From Dreissena polymorpha (Eukaryota > Mollusca > Bivalvia > Myida > Dreissenidae): 64,000 bases of DNA. Shown here in pieces: positions 23,771 to 35,931 of this stretch (its first letter is position 1; every line of letters begins with the position of its first letter). The DNA is taken from positions 72,647,036 through 72,711,035 of the forward strand of contig NC_068366.1 of NCBI RefSeq assembly GCF_020536995.1, written 5' to 3'. The notes below the pieces were generated by a model that was not told the DNA's origin, ran no database searches, and saw nothing but the letters and a program-made list of their open reading frames with translations. Made by a program: the position numbers and the translations under genes.

Positions 23771-24673
23771 GACCTGAAATTGCATACACAAATACAAAAT
23801 ATATTTGATTAACAAAAGGGTTTAAAGTGAACGCTTGTAACAGTCCAATGAAAGATGATATCTATGTACAACCAGGTCAGTTGTCAGGGGTCTTTGTATG
23901 AACACGTCTTAAAAAACATCATTATTTGAGAGTTCAACCAAATGCAATCATGCAGCGAATGATAAAGGTGTGCTGATCGATCCCTTTGGCTTGCCATGGA
24001 CGTTGTGCATGTGACTATTCAGTCAAGAGTTCCAATTAAATGACAGCTACTAACTGTTATTGTTCACCTTCGATCACATTTAATATTCTCAATTACAGTT
24101 TCGCGTGCATATGACAAATAGATGTTATATTATTTAATTTCATTTTTTGCGCAAACTTTTAAAATACATTAAAAGGATTACAGGGGGCATTTGATACAAT
24201 ATGTTATTAAAATCTTTGACGAATATGGATCGACTTAACCACGTGGATGAAAGTCCGAATGAATTAATAGCCACGCATAAGAACTTGTTGTTTAGTGGTC
24301 ATTAAACGGTATACATGTATATACTTGGCACTTATCTTACTACTAATTGAAGATAACAAATAAGGACTTGTTTTATTATACATACGCAACACTCGCGTTT
24401 GAACACTATAAAGTCTCGCTGGTGAAGAGTGACCTATGTGTGTTTGTGTATTTAAAAGTTTATGAGGTCATTCCAAGCATGGGGCTGCATTATTTGATGA
24501 TCCGGACTGTGCTCCGTCCATCGAATCCAAATTATTACTCATGAAAGTCTGGAAGAATATTAACATTCTATTAACTTTCAATTTCAAGATACTTAGTTTT
24601 TACTGAAAGATGATAAATTTTGGTAGTCGGGGAAAGCGAAGTACCAGCGGGAAACCCCGTCTATACTGTCTGT

Positions 24674-24741
24674 ATGGTGGCCGAGCTCACATACGTCAAG
24701 AAGCGTGTGTACCAGCCGTACGTTTATCGGACAGACCTTGA
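24674..24741 (+). CDS. Candidate small exon upstream of the 25.8-28.0 kb gene
   Basis: An ATG at 24674 starts MVAELTYVKKRVYQPYVYRTD with strongly coding-like third positions (G/C) in AT-rich DNA. A possible donor GA|GTGACA at 24742 leaves two bases over. The acceptor at 25790-25791 (ATAAG|C) supplies one, so the frame runs on as ...RTDLD then MVFTRPKTEN. It may be the first coding exon, or an internal exon starting at one of several AG positions in this stretch. Neither splice site is strong, and the frame ends in TGA at 24743 if the donor is not used. Confidence 0.42.
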
Positions 24742-25765
24742 GTGACATAATTATAGTCATTACTTTTGCAAACTACCGATTAGTACGGAAAAGCCTGTAA
24801 ATGAGTGCACCAAGTACTGAAAGGTGTTAATTCATTATGTTAATTAAGGTCATATTTCGTGCCCACGAATTTGTAAGGAAAACGTTCCGTATCATATGTA
24901 CGGTAAAGTGAGCATAGCTGGTACACCATCTCATATATAGGCCGAGATCGGCCTTTAAGTGGCACCGTTATCTCACTGCACACCTTTTGTAAATGTTCTT
25001 AAACGAAGCTTGGCATTTTTCACACCGTCTTCTGTTATTGTGCTATACGATACTGCTTATCCGTTGTTGTTTCAGGCGATAGTATTTAGACTTCAGCGCC
25101 TCTATTGTTTGTCGTGTGACTTTCATACAACTTGCAATCGGAATCATCAATGTTGACATTTTAGATATTACGTCAACCGAAAACATTCAGTTCCTGATAT
25201 AGAAAGTCACTTTTAATTAAATAAACTTTACGCATATATCTCAAATGTGATCGCACTAAATTGAATTGGCTAAAGCGTCTAACCGTCGTTTTTTGTTATG
25301 AAACAATATTTAAACCTCAACGCAATTCGTTTTCTACATTTTTCATTACAGTAAGCAAGTGGTATGAGAAATAAACCTATTTGCGTACTATGAAATCCGA
25401 ATACAAGAAATAAGAAACGCTTTATTGTGGAATTTCAAACTTACTCGTCAAGAGGTTTTGTGTATAGATCTTCTTGTAAACATGTTTATCTTGTGAATGA
25501 AACTTTAGCGACTGATTTGACTCTATGCCTATGGCGTTTTGTTCGTAGCGTTATTAAGTAAAGAACAAGAAAAATTGTAATGTTACGAAAAATAGATGTT
25601 GGAATTCTGTTTTATGTGAAGGACGTTGAACAGTTATATATATAAAGTATATATTTAATTTATATTTTGAAAATAGTCGCTATTCTGAGATGTATAACAA
25701 CAAGTCCGCCGTGTATTAACAAAAAACAATACTAGCCGGATTAATAAATACGGATATACGGATAT

Positions 25766-28023
25766 ATGGTCATCATACAATCGGACATAAGCATGGTTTT
25801 TACTAGACCAAAAACCGAAAACTTCGTATATCACGTAAGCGAACAAGGCCGTCGCCAGTTAAAAGACTTGGTGGCAACATACGGCTACAGGTATTTTATT
25901 TGTCGGGAGTTGGCGATCTGCCCCGACTGCGAACTTCCGCTTCCATTGCAGCTGACACGTGACCAGGGTCTCACTAGGACATACGCATTTAAAGAGTTCC
26001 GGTTTGAGCCGCCGTACGCGTCTCGCCGCCGAGACCGAAAGAAGAAGAAGACACTGCCGCCGATACCGGAACTGATGATGCCGAAGCGGCACAACAGCTT
26101 CGACGAAGAGCTTGACGAGGAACTGGACCAGGTGTCGGAGATTCCAACCCTTCCCTCGATCACCATCTCACCGGCATTTATCACTGAGCGGGTAGGTGTT
26201 CATGTTTACTGATATTGGCAAATTGCGTAAATAAACTCGTTATTTCAGCCACAAGATTACAAAAATACGCATCAGACAAAATTGCGTCACTTACGAGTGT
26301 GAATCAGCGACCATTGTTTTCCGACAAATCCAGAATCAGTATATTCGTTATTCAATGGGAAGCGCGTGTTATTATGTTTTGTACCGGTATTGAAAACGTA
26401 TACATTTGATATATTTCCTCAGTCTTTTGTCGCATCGTTTAGGTATTTTATTTGATCAGAGTAAGGTAAATAATAAAAAATCACATATCAAAGCATAAAG
26501 TGCTTATTACGGTCATGTTTATGATTTCTCTATACGGTTAAAAGCCAGATAGACGAGTATTAGTTCATCAAACGAGTAAAAGACTGTTAATCGCTGCTTG
26601 ATTCAATTGAAGTTGGTTACTCGCCCCCCCCCCCCCCCCCCCCCCCCCCCCGCCCTCCTGTTACTCTCACCGGCTTATAATTAATGTTATTTAATACCAT
26701 GCAGTAACATGATCAGAAAATGAATGTTGAAATATTAACTAAAGGAACTTATTAAATGGAAATTCCAGATTATCGATATAGCTTTTGTTGGTTATGGCAT
26801 TGTGGAAAATGGTTTGAGCTGCAGTTCAGTTTTATATAAATACGTGAATTCACATACAATTACCGGTACATGGCACTAATTTTCTTATACTTAATACCGG
26901 AGAAAAAAAAAACAAATCGTAATTTTCTTTAACCACGACCTCTTAAGATGTGAATTATAATTAATATTAGAAGATCATTGTTATTTAACATTTAAATAAA
27001 TGATGTTAAGCTCCGTATTAAGTTACTGTTAGAAACACTCAAGACCACTTGCAATCTTTGTTTTTTTATACCAGGTTGACGACCGATCTCTGTCAGTGGA
27101 AGTGACCCGTAAGAGTCCTCAAGGTCACCTCTTCAACGCACGTGAGTTCACATTTCCTGAGTCCGGACCGCACCGGAAGCGACAGTTGCCTGGCAATCCA
27201 CAGCCGATAGTTCCCGCCCTGACGCCCCGTGCGCGGGATACTCCGCTGCAGGCGAAAATAGAAAAACTGGCCAAACAGAAGCGTAAAGAAAGGGTAATAT
27301 AGACTTCCAATGGCTTTTGTTTTTGCTTCACGTTCGTGCATGTAATTCTTTTATACTCCAACGTCACTTGTCTTTCTTAACACCGCTCTAAATCAAAATA
27401 CATCTACATTCAAGTTAATTTGTAATTTCTGTTAACGACTTACTATCACATGTTTGTTTCTTTTTAAATATATAGTTTATTAACAGAGTAGGATTAAGCA
27501 GTTACTGTCAATGCTTAAACGCGTTTTCCACAATGGAACAACCTTAAATACTTATGCAAGTGCTCACTTAAAAAAATAATGACCCTTCGTTTTCTTTCAA
27601 CCTTAATAACAGCACTGCACGCTTTTCTTTCCAAAGGCAAAGCGGTTGGCAGAGCGCCGCTACGAACGCAAACAGCACAATATGACCGACTTTCCCGACA
27701 CGACTACTCACATGGCTTTCCGGCCACGCCGAGAACCGGAAACGCAGACGACATTCCAACTGCGCGAACAGAAACAATCCCCGTTCAAACAAATGGTGCG
27801 CGCGCAGGAGGAAACGCATGCGGAGAAGCCTCGATTACATCCGCGCCTCTACAACCGGATTGTGGACAGCATTTACACGTACACAAAGGGCATACAAGAC
27901 GCTGGGTGGGAGACGGAACACCAGGGTCCTTACGAGCGGCTCATGGTTACCCCGGTTACGGCGAAGGAAGAAACCAAGGACGACATTCATAGACATGTCG
28001 CTCATTCACCACATTTTGTTTAA
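25766..28023 (+). CDS. Uncharacterised basic protein, at least 3 exons
   Basis: Exons up to 26191, 27075-27293 and 27637-28023 (TAA) join in phase 0 with GTAGGT/CCAG and GTAATA/AAAG sites. The 5' limit is uncertain: an in-frame ATG at 25766, or an acceptor at 25791 giving a start from the next codon, 25793. From 25766 the product is 343 residues. Visible parts: EQGRRQLKDLVATYGYRYF, a CPDC pair that could bind metal, a basic patch ASRRRDRKKKKTLPPIPE, an acidic stretch FDEELDEELDQ, and a helical Lys/Arg-rich segment over the exon 2-3 junction (IEKLAKQKRKER, AKRLAERRYERKQHN). No transmembrane segment or signal peptide. I do not recognise the family. The Pro/Arg-rich, partly coiled style recalls axonemal or cytoskeletal proteins, but this is only a guess. 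Confidence 0.78.
26624..26651. repeat. Poly(C) run of 28
   Basis: An uninterrupted run of 28 C on the plus strand, in the intron between the second- and third-last exons of the uncharacterised gene. The minus strand is poly(G) and the nascent RNA would be C-rich. The true length may be misread, since such runs are hard to sequence. Confidence 0.9.
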
Positions 28024-28033
28024 CGACAGTGAT

Positions 28034-28039
28034 AATAAA
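28034..28039 (+). promoter_or_regulatory. Poly(A) signal candidate for the uncharacterised gene
   Basis: AATAAA eleven bases after the stop at 28021-28023. It is close to the stop, so the 3' UTR would be short. Confidence 0.4.
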
Positions 28040-30763
28040 AATCCAAATGTGGGTATCCGGTTGTAATGTTTACGTTAAAAAGGTTAGAATGAAGAGTGAG
28101 CTGGCAGCATAGAGTATTCAGTATCGGTAAATAGAGAGAGAGAGAGAGAGCAGTATTTTCAGAAAGCATTTATTATATAATTGTGGGTTTATATAAAAAA
28201 AGAAGATACAGACATAGTCATTTTACGTCGGAAAGAATTATGGTCCAGACAAGGTATACAGTGAATCATGAACATACGCGTTAAAACCAGTTCATTTAAG
28301 TTTAGTTCCATTATTGACATTGACATTGTTTCCACGTTACTGTACGATTCTTTTTTTATAATTTGGCGTAAAAGCTAGGAAACAGAATATTACCAGTGTC
28401 GTGAAAAATATAGTCAATTAGTATATGAAATATGTTAATTCTTGATCAACCTATCAAATTACCCCCATAAGGCATATTTACAAAATAGACTTTAAAAATT
28501 AGAAATAACTTACATATAACTATGAAGATATGCAATGATTAAATGGTTGGGTTATAATAATTATAAGTGAAAACCGAAACATATATGATAAATAATTTAT
28601 TACTTTAAATAATAAAATTGATTTATTGTTATGCTATTTACTTTTTCTCTCTTGTATTTGATATATTTGATTGTATAAAGTACATTTATCATCAATATTT
28701 ATTGAAAAATACTGTAAAACGATCCATGTGTTTTGTGAATTTTCTCTTTATTAAGCTCTTCTTTTAATGGCTGTAAAAAAAAATAGTTCAATGAGACCTT
28801 TCTTTTTTCTGTATTTTATGCTGATCTTTTATATCTGATTTATATCTATTTCTTTACTGTATAAGAGTTCAACCACTTTTATTTATGACAAACAGCAAAT
28901 AATATTTGTATATGTTTTGCATGTCTTGAAATTGTGGATCAAAACGCCATGCCGGAACTAAAAGATATGTCTATTCGGTATACCCCTTAAAAATAATTAT
29001 GTGTTTCCAGTTTGTTTTCAATTTGTACAATTTATTAAATGCATTATATGGTTGATTATTCCGATAAATATTACGTGCATGGCTCAGTATTGAGTATTTT
29101 ACATACATTTTTAACACAAACGCTTTTCAATGATTGCCAAATGTCATGATTTGTAAAAAAAAGTATGGTACTGAAAAGAAAATTGATTAACTGAAAAAAA
29201 TTCCCGCTTTTAAATACCTGTTATAGAAAAAGACGTGACAAGTAACATATAGAAAAATACACATGTTTGGGTATTTTGACAAATTGACCGAAACGAGACT
29301 TAGGCTGAGGGAGTCACACTCGAGTCTGTTTCTTGATAAGTGATACATTTGTATATATTTTTTTTTTATGCTTTGTTATGTCATAATCATTGTTTTCCGT
29401 TTTTGCATTTATAAGTTGAAATTACGTTAAGCAAATGAAACGTATGGTGTTGTTCATTGTGTGACCTATTGTTGTTCACCCTTAAGTACATGTATTTGCG
29501 TTATGTTCATGCATTGTACACAAAAATACAAGTTGAAAAATTGGCCTTCGCTGTATACATATTTCGGTCGATACAATTCGTGATTTCATGATAACTATAA
29601 TTACTTCATCCATTCGTATTAAAAGCATTATTTTTGTCTTGACTATGCGCCGTGTAGCTATTTGTATCCTAGTCCAACTTGTTGACGCTCTCAAATATTA
29701 AGCTACTTTTTATATTGGTAATGTTTGGAGAAATTTAGCCCATATAAAAAGTATCTCTAAATGCTTTGCACGTCTTATAAATAAGACTATTTCTATCAAT
29801 ACAATATAATCGGCGTTAATGACGCAACCGAGAACTTTCCCCTAGGATTCTGATAGTGAACCAATTAACGCGATGAATGTTTCATTCAATTCAAGAATAT
29901 TTTTTTTTAATTTGATTAACATTTTGTTGATATTTTGTGATTACTTTCAGCCACATCAAAATAAAGCCTTAGGGATCGGGATCGAAAGTATTGACATTTG
30001 TAAGAAATAATAAATCTACTTTAATAATCTCATCTATAAAAGTTCATACGTATGACTTGACATGTTCAAATAAAAAAGTGCGTCCGATAGCTTTCTTTCT
30101 ATGGGTTCTCTACAAATATGCGCTCCGTAATAACCCAAAATATAAAACCCCAACATATACATATATTTCAACTCGCTCTCAACAAAGCTTTTGTGGATTA
30201 ATCTCTATGACCAATGTTTCCATTTGGTGTGGCTTAGTCTGTTTGTTTTTTTTTCACGGAAAAGTGACAATGACCTTTGCATATATTTTGTTATGAAACG
30301 TGTAAATGGCGAAGACAGTGACTAAATATACAGCTTTGCTCAGGTATGCATCCGTGTAAGATATGACCAGAGTCGTGCAAAAATGGGTCCTATGCCAGCA
30401 TAGCTCCTAACTTTACTGCACAATAGCGCTGTGCGCTATTAAGGCACGCAATGTGTCGCGGTATCAGGGTAGCTTCTGACAAGGCTTTTTCTAATTACGC
30501 GTTTCATATACACTCACGAAAGAAAATATATAATAATTAAGAGCGCACCCATCTTGACGATCTATTAGAATCTAAAAGCAACGATCAACGCATATAACAT
30601 GACAGACAAATGGCTATATTGCAGTAATGTAATACGCTTCTTTTAAAGAGTTCTTTCCTCATTGATGAAATACCCAACCCGTAACTTCCAAAGGCTTCAA
30701 TCTCATCTTGATTGTTAAAATATGCATTTTACACCTCATGAACTGACGTTAGATTTCTATCGG
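28040..30763. other. Intergenic, no gene recognised
   Basis: AT-rich DNA between two convergent genes. It holds an (AG)n run at 28133-28151 and no convincing exon, RNA gene or repeat family. Confidence 0.5.
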
Positions 30764-30769
30764 TTTATT
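30764..30769 (-). promoter_or_regulatory. Poly(A) signal candidate, secreted protein gene
   Basis: AATAAA on the minus strand, about 67 bases past the stop of the secreted cysteine-rich protein. The spacing is ordinary for a short 3' UTR. Confidence 0.45.
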
Positions 30770-30835
30770 ATATTTGAATGAGGCCTATATTGATCACAAG
30801 GGTTTTTGTTTTCGGACATGATATCAACTGATAAA

Positions 30836-31465
30836 TCACGCGATATTAGTCCAGTCAAACTTGTACGGCGGTCTACCGGTGGCCCCGTACGCTCTAAATA
30901 TGGCGGGTTTATGGCCATCGGGGAACACCAACATCGGCGGCTGGCACCTTGGCTCGCTCGGATGCAGCTTGCATATACAGTCCTTGTGGCAAATACGGAA
31001 CGTCTGCTGACACGCATCGTGGCATTCCTTCTCAGACATTCTCGGGGAACCACGCGTTGACGAGACTTTCTCAATTGCTATGTCGTTTGCGAGCGCGACA
31101 CGCGCTTTGGCCCTTCCTACCAGTCCAAATGATAAATAATAAAGGAAGCGAGACACGAATCCCGGTTTGTCGACAAGTTTGATGAGCTGAGTGTTCGTGA
31201 CATCATTATCGGTGCTGTGACGTCGATTTGATACGACGTCGACGTCCTGACACGTGTCGACGAAGCAGTTGAAGTACTGGTCACCGCATGATTCGTGACA
31301 CGTGGAAATCGTGACGTTGAAGCTGGCAGGGTCAAACACGCTCTCGAACCGCGGGGGCATGATATAAAAGTTCGCGATTGACGCCTGGTTGAATATTTGA
31401 GCTGCTACGGTCTTCAGTAATAACCAGCCAACCAACAAGCCAACCTGAAATGCACGAAGTCGCAT
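30836..31465 (-). CDS. Secreted cysteine-rich protein, intronless
   Basis: A single open frame of 209 residues. Residues 1-22 (MRLRAFQVGLLVGWLLLKTVAA) form a signal peptide with a likely cut before Gln23. The mature part has ten cysteines in two clusters: 56, 60, 67, 72 and 148, 152, 159, 163, 165, 174. Both clusters start C-x3-C-x6-C, which suggests two copies of a disulphide-stapled helical hairpin. One sequon, Asn50-Val-Thr, lies just before the first cluster. Between them is a linker with a hydrophobic patch (FLYYLSFGLVG). The C-terminus is Pro/aromatic-rich. No family recognised; function unknown. A TTTCAG|GT string at codons 6-8 could hide a splice site, but the uninterrupted frame with a full signal peptide argues for one exon. 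Confidence 0.72.
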   Translation of the reverse strand: MRLRAFQVGLLVGWLLLKTVAAQIFNQASIANFYIMPPRFESVFDPASFNVTISTCHESCGDQYFNCFVDTCQDVDVVSNRRHSTDNDVTNTQLIKLVDKPGFVSRFLYYLSFGLVGRAKARVALANDIAIEKVSSTRGSPRMSEKECHDACQQTFRICHKDCICKLHPSEPRCQPPMLVFPDGHKPAIFRAYGATGRPPYKFDWTNIA

Positions 31466-32298
31466 AAATGCATTTTACAATTCAAATGTGTCATCATAGT
31501 ATTTATTTTACCAGTAAAATACATCAAAACATTACTCACTGTGTTAGAATAATTTTAAATGTAAAACACTCAAGGTCACATTAATGTCCTCCTCCGAAAT
31601 GGAACTAAGCACAGAGAGAACGGGTTTTTGTCCTCGCATTAGCCTATATTATATAGGGCTGGATTGGTAGCGTTATTACCGTAAAGCTTAAAATGTGCAC
31701 ACATATTATTCTTCGTTTCAAAAATGTTTCCATTTTAACAATTATAACACTGATGTTTTTTCACTTTCTGCTACGATATTCAGTGACGACCAGTAGTAAT
31801 TTATAATCAATAACAACATTGATTTTGTAAGTAATTTACTTGCAACATCCACATGTTGCCATCAAACTATGAACCATGTCGCAGATGTATTATTTAGATT
31901 AGAACAGCGCTGATAGCTGCATGAATTATAAACGAAACATATTTACATAAATGGATAATAAGGCTAAGCATACATACAAAACAATTATATGGAAGAACAA
32001 AGTTGTCTAAAACCTTGAAAATGTGTGTTGTTTTAACAGATGTATTTTACCTTGCTGAAGTTTGCATCCATATGAAGCCCGTTTTCACAACAGACATAAA
32101 TACACCATAGTGACCATACACGCCATCATACTGACTGATAACTCCGTCGGTCATCTTGATAGTGGGACTGTTCTGTTTGCTCAATATGACTTTCTTATCA
32201 TCGCACTGTTTATAGACAACACAAGGCAGAAATCATTATTATGCTGACTTACATATCATAATCATTTAACTGTGATAGGGATCTGTATTCGTATCAGT
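31466..32298. other. 5' flank of the secreted-protein gene, no other gene seen
   Basis: AT-rich, no repeats or exons recognised. The promoter of the minus-strand secreted-protein gene should be here. Confidence 0.45.
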
Positions 32299-32397
32299 GT
32301 TCTATGTCAAAGGTCAAATCTAGGATCAGCATTATACTCATTCGAAAGTTCTATGTCAAAGGTCAAATCCAGGATCAGCATTATAGTCATTCGAAAG
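32299..32397. repeat. 49-bp tandem duplication
   Basis: Two adjacent copies beginning 'gttctatgtcaaaggtcaaa' and ending 'tcattcgaaa', differing at only a few bases. A simple recent duplication. Confidence 0.9.
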
Positions 32398-32677
32398 ACC
32401 AATACACGTGTAATTCGCTCTACAGTTAAAATGTGGTGTTTCTTTTAATTTTTTAAATCAGTAACGAACCAAAAATTAGTGTTCGTTACGAATGTCCTTG
32501 AAGTTGTGTTTTGACAGCAGACAGGCGCTGATGATGATAAAAGCTCACTATGAGCTCGATTTGCTCAGGTGAGCAAAAATGCCTAACAACTTATGTAGAT
32601 TTAATGGTAATTATAAATACCTATCTATTAAGGAATGGAAAGAAATGCCAATCTTGGGTCCTTATTTCAGTTGTAAA

Positions 32678-33372
32678 CTAGAAATGGCGCGGCAGAGGCC
32701 GACGCGTATCCCCACGCCGCATGTTTGACCCAGGGGCGCCCCAGGGTTGGTAATGGCGGCCATGCATAGTTGAGATTGACCATATTGTCATAAGAGAACT
32801 TCAGTATCAATGAGAAGTGAATCGGTGTAGAAATGAAGAAATTATAGTAAAATACAATTTTGAGTGGGCGTGGCCTATTATGGGCGGGGCGCCCCAGGGT
32901 TGGTAATGGCACCATGCATAGTTGAGATTGACCGTATTGTCATAAAAGAGGTTCAGTATCAATTTGAAGTAAATCGGTGTAGAAATGAAGAAATTATAGT
33001 AAAAGGCAATTTTGGATGGGCGTGGCCTATGTTGGCCGGGCGCCCCAGGGTTGGTAATGGGGCCATGCATAGTTGAGATTGACCGTATTGTCATAAGAGA
33101 GGCTCAGTATCAATTTGAAGTAAATCGGTGCAGAAATGAAGAAGTTTATGTAAAATAACATAAAAAAATGAGTGAAAATCTCTGACCCGGCCCAGCCCCA
33201 ACCCCCACAACTTCTGACCCAGGGGCCGTATCAAAATTCCGTCACTGTCACCGTCGCACATAGCTACCATGTATGTAAGTTTCAAGGTTCTAGTGCTAAT
33301 AGTTTAGGAGGAGCAGGTGGCCAGACGCACATCACCACAATATCCCCACTTTTTCTCCGAAAAACGTGGGGA
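32678..33372 (-). mobile_element. Second pearl-type Helitron copy
   Basis: The same element as 15005-16076, inverted. On the minus strand it begins TCCCCACG after an A (33373), and ends with the GCGTCGGC/GCCGCGC hairpin and CTAG (32678) before a T. It has about three core repeat units rather than four to five, and no CCGT microsatellite expansion. Non-coding. Confidence 0.83.
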
Positions 33373-33887
33373 TAATAATAGTAAAGCACAGTCAAACCCT
33401 TGGACAAACAACATACAGATAGGCTTAGAGATCTGCGACAGGGGAGAAGTCAATTCCAGGAGAAATAACAAAGCTATTGCACCACAATGTATTATAATGT
33501 TTATTGATATGGCATATGCTTTCAATGAATCAGTAAATGAAATGAGTCAAAACCAAACATGATAACAAACAACCGGCAAAAATACACTAATAACGGCGGT
33601 TTGGAACCCTTGGATTATTAATGAAAACGAGATGGAATTGTGATAGTTTAGTTTATAATTAATGGTACAAGTAATATCAAAGCTTTATTCAGAGGTGCAT
33701 TAAAGAGTTGGAAAAAACACATATACTCAAACATAATTAGACGAAAGTAGTCTGCATCACAAGACTCCTTTAATTTTTGGTTACATACTTGGTCTGACCA
33801 TATAACTGTATTCATAGGTTTTATCTAATAATTCAATAACGCTCTATCCAAATGTTACTATTATGTGTACAAAACAGAGAACATAAC

Positions 33888-34163
33888 AAGACTATTGCCA
33901 AGCAATATATGTCCCCCACCGGCTCCGCTATTGTCAGTATTAAAAAAAATATATTTGTTGCTATAGCAACCAGAATGTTTGACGTAGGAACAAAATGAAC
34001 GTGCATAATGTCCAGATTGCCATCTATCCATGTTTCAAGTTTCATGAAAAAATATTATGAACTTTTAAAGTTATCGCAGGATCCAGAAAAGTGTGACAGA
34101 CTGACAGACACACAGAGCGCACACCATAAGTCCCCTCTGGTGAAACCGTTAGGGGACAATAAA
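33888..34163. repeat. Dispersed repeat ('gtcccc...aggggac' family), copy 1
   Basis: Shares long blocks with 50513-50815: 'caagactattgccaagcaat', 'gcatagcaacca'-like text, 'gttgccatctatccatg' and 'aagtcccctctggtgaaacc'. It ends in 'taggggacaa' followed by A-rich sequence. Non-coding, about 280 bp, class not assigned. Confidence 0.75.
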
Positions 34164-35469
34164 TGAGAATAGTTAGGACAATTGCCATGTTTATTCACAC
34201 ACAATGCACGTGATGTTATGAAGAAATTTTAATGATAAACATATGAAACCTACCAACAAATACCACATATAGTGATAATATAATGACGTGTTCTTTAAAT
34301 TAAATTGTTAAAAAATAATTCACATAACTGCCATCAAATGATAACATATATGACATGAATTCATAAACGAATCGATGAACATCAAATAAGTTTGACTCTT
34401 AAGGCACTCTCCATTAACAATCACACTTAACAATTGCATTGTAACAAGTAAATGCATAAACATATAACATTAAAGTAAAAATGCACCATTGAAGAGAAAA
34501 TGGTCGTCTGGAAGACAAAATATGTTTTTAAGACTTAAATGCATATGTTCCAAGAACATTATAAAACTGGAGGTCAATCACTATGTAATAAAAATAGTTT
34601 GTAAACGGAGTAAATCTAGAGTTTAAATGTGCAGTTTTGGAGATTTATCTATTTATTTACAATAAACATATTTAATAAATGCTATCCTCTGTGAAATTTG
34701 TCTGAAAGTAGTATTGTTGTTCACAAAATAAATTGCAGAAAGATGTTTGTCTTTAAGAGAATGTTTAAAAATAAGCATAAGATAAAACAACATGAAACAA
34801 GACAAATTAATTTTGTTAAAAATAAACATAGACTTAACTGACTTAGAGTCATTAAAGAAAACAAATCTAAAACAAATATTATATTGAACATAAATCTGAG
34901 ATTCTTTTAGGGTAATATCAATGCATTATATACATTGCGTATAAAGTATTAAAAATGTCCTGAAATTGTATTTCAACAAACTTATTTGCTATATAATAAA
35001 TAAAATAGTGACGCAAAGATGAATTTGTAATGACATTTTTTCAACATTATATAAAGAATTCTGAATGATATTAACAAAGTTATTACCTCCGTGACTCACA
35101 TATGAAGTGAATGCATTATGCTGACATATCAAATCAATTTTTAAACCATATGACATAAAATGCAAAATGTGAAAATTTAATTATTTTGAAGTAGGTTTCT
35201 ACCATATAAAATCCAACTCTAAAGAAGATAAGGGCATAAAGATATTTAAGGCACATACATGTGTAAAGATATAATAGCACAAAGTGTAAAGCACTTTTTG
35301 AGAATGAGCACTTACTTGTATAAGAAATTCCTTACTATTAGCATACAAAACACAATACTTGAAAACTTCCAAATTATCCTTTTACTAAAGTAACTAAATA
35401 GCTAGGTATGTGTAAAAATTTGAGATAAACATCCTTTTAATTTAGCATCTTTAACAGAACATGCATTAA
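34164..35469. other. Intergenic, no gene recognised
   Basis: Very AT-rich sequence without coding potential or recognisable repeats. Confidence 0.5.
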
Positions 35470-35674
35470 CCCTTTGCATGCTGGGAAATTTGTCATCTGC
35501 TAAAATGTCGTCTGCTGAATTTCTAAAATTAGCATTTTCTTCGATTTTTTTCAAAGAATACTATCAGAATAGCAAACAGTTTGGATCCAGATGAGACGCC
35601 ACATTCTGTGGCGTCTCATCTGGATCCAAACTGTTTGCAAAGGCCTTCAAAATTCGGTTCCAGCACTGTAAGGG
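35470..35674. mobile_element. piggyBac-type MITE with a perfect central palindrome
   Basis: Flanked by TTAA on each side (35466-35469 and 35675-35678). The ends CCCTTTGCATGCTGG and CCAGCACTGTAAGGG are inverted repeats. TTAA target duplication with CCCTT ends is the piggyBac pattern. Inside, 35572-35638 is a palindrome with two exact 31-base arms around a 5-base loop (centre gccacattctgtggc). No transposase. Confidence 0.82.
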
Positions 35675-35931
35675 TTAAGAATAGGGAAATATTGAACCAA
35701 ACTACTGTTTGAAAGTGCTTGAATGAAGTTTTTCATGAAGACTCGGAAGTTGTTCAATCCTGCATGTAAGTCCATTCACTGCAGTATAAAGCCTGATACA
35801 AAGCAAACTACTTCTTAAAAATGATTATCAATCATACAAAATAAAATGCTAATCTTGAACACAATAACAATTACCGGTATTTATCTATGATAAAATGTCA
35901 TGTAACATTTGAAACAAATATTTACAGCAAA

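Noticed and set aside
25859-26184. Minus-strand frames with poly-Ser and Arg-rich products
   Set aside because: They are opposite-strand shadows of the plus-strand exon ending at 26191, which has proper splice sites.
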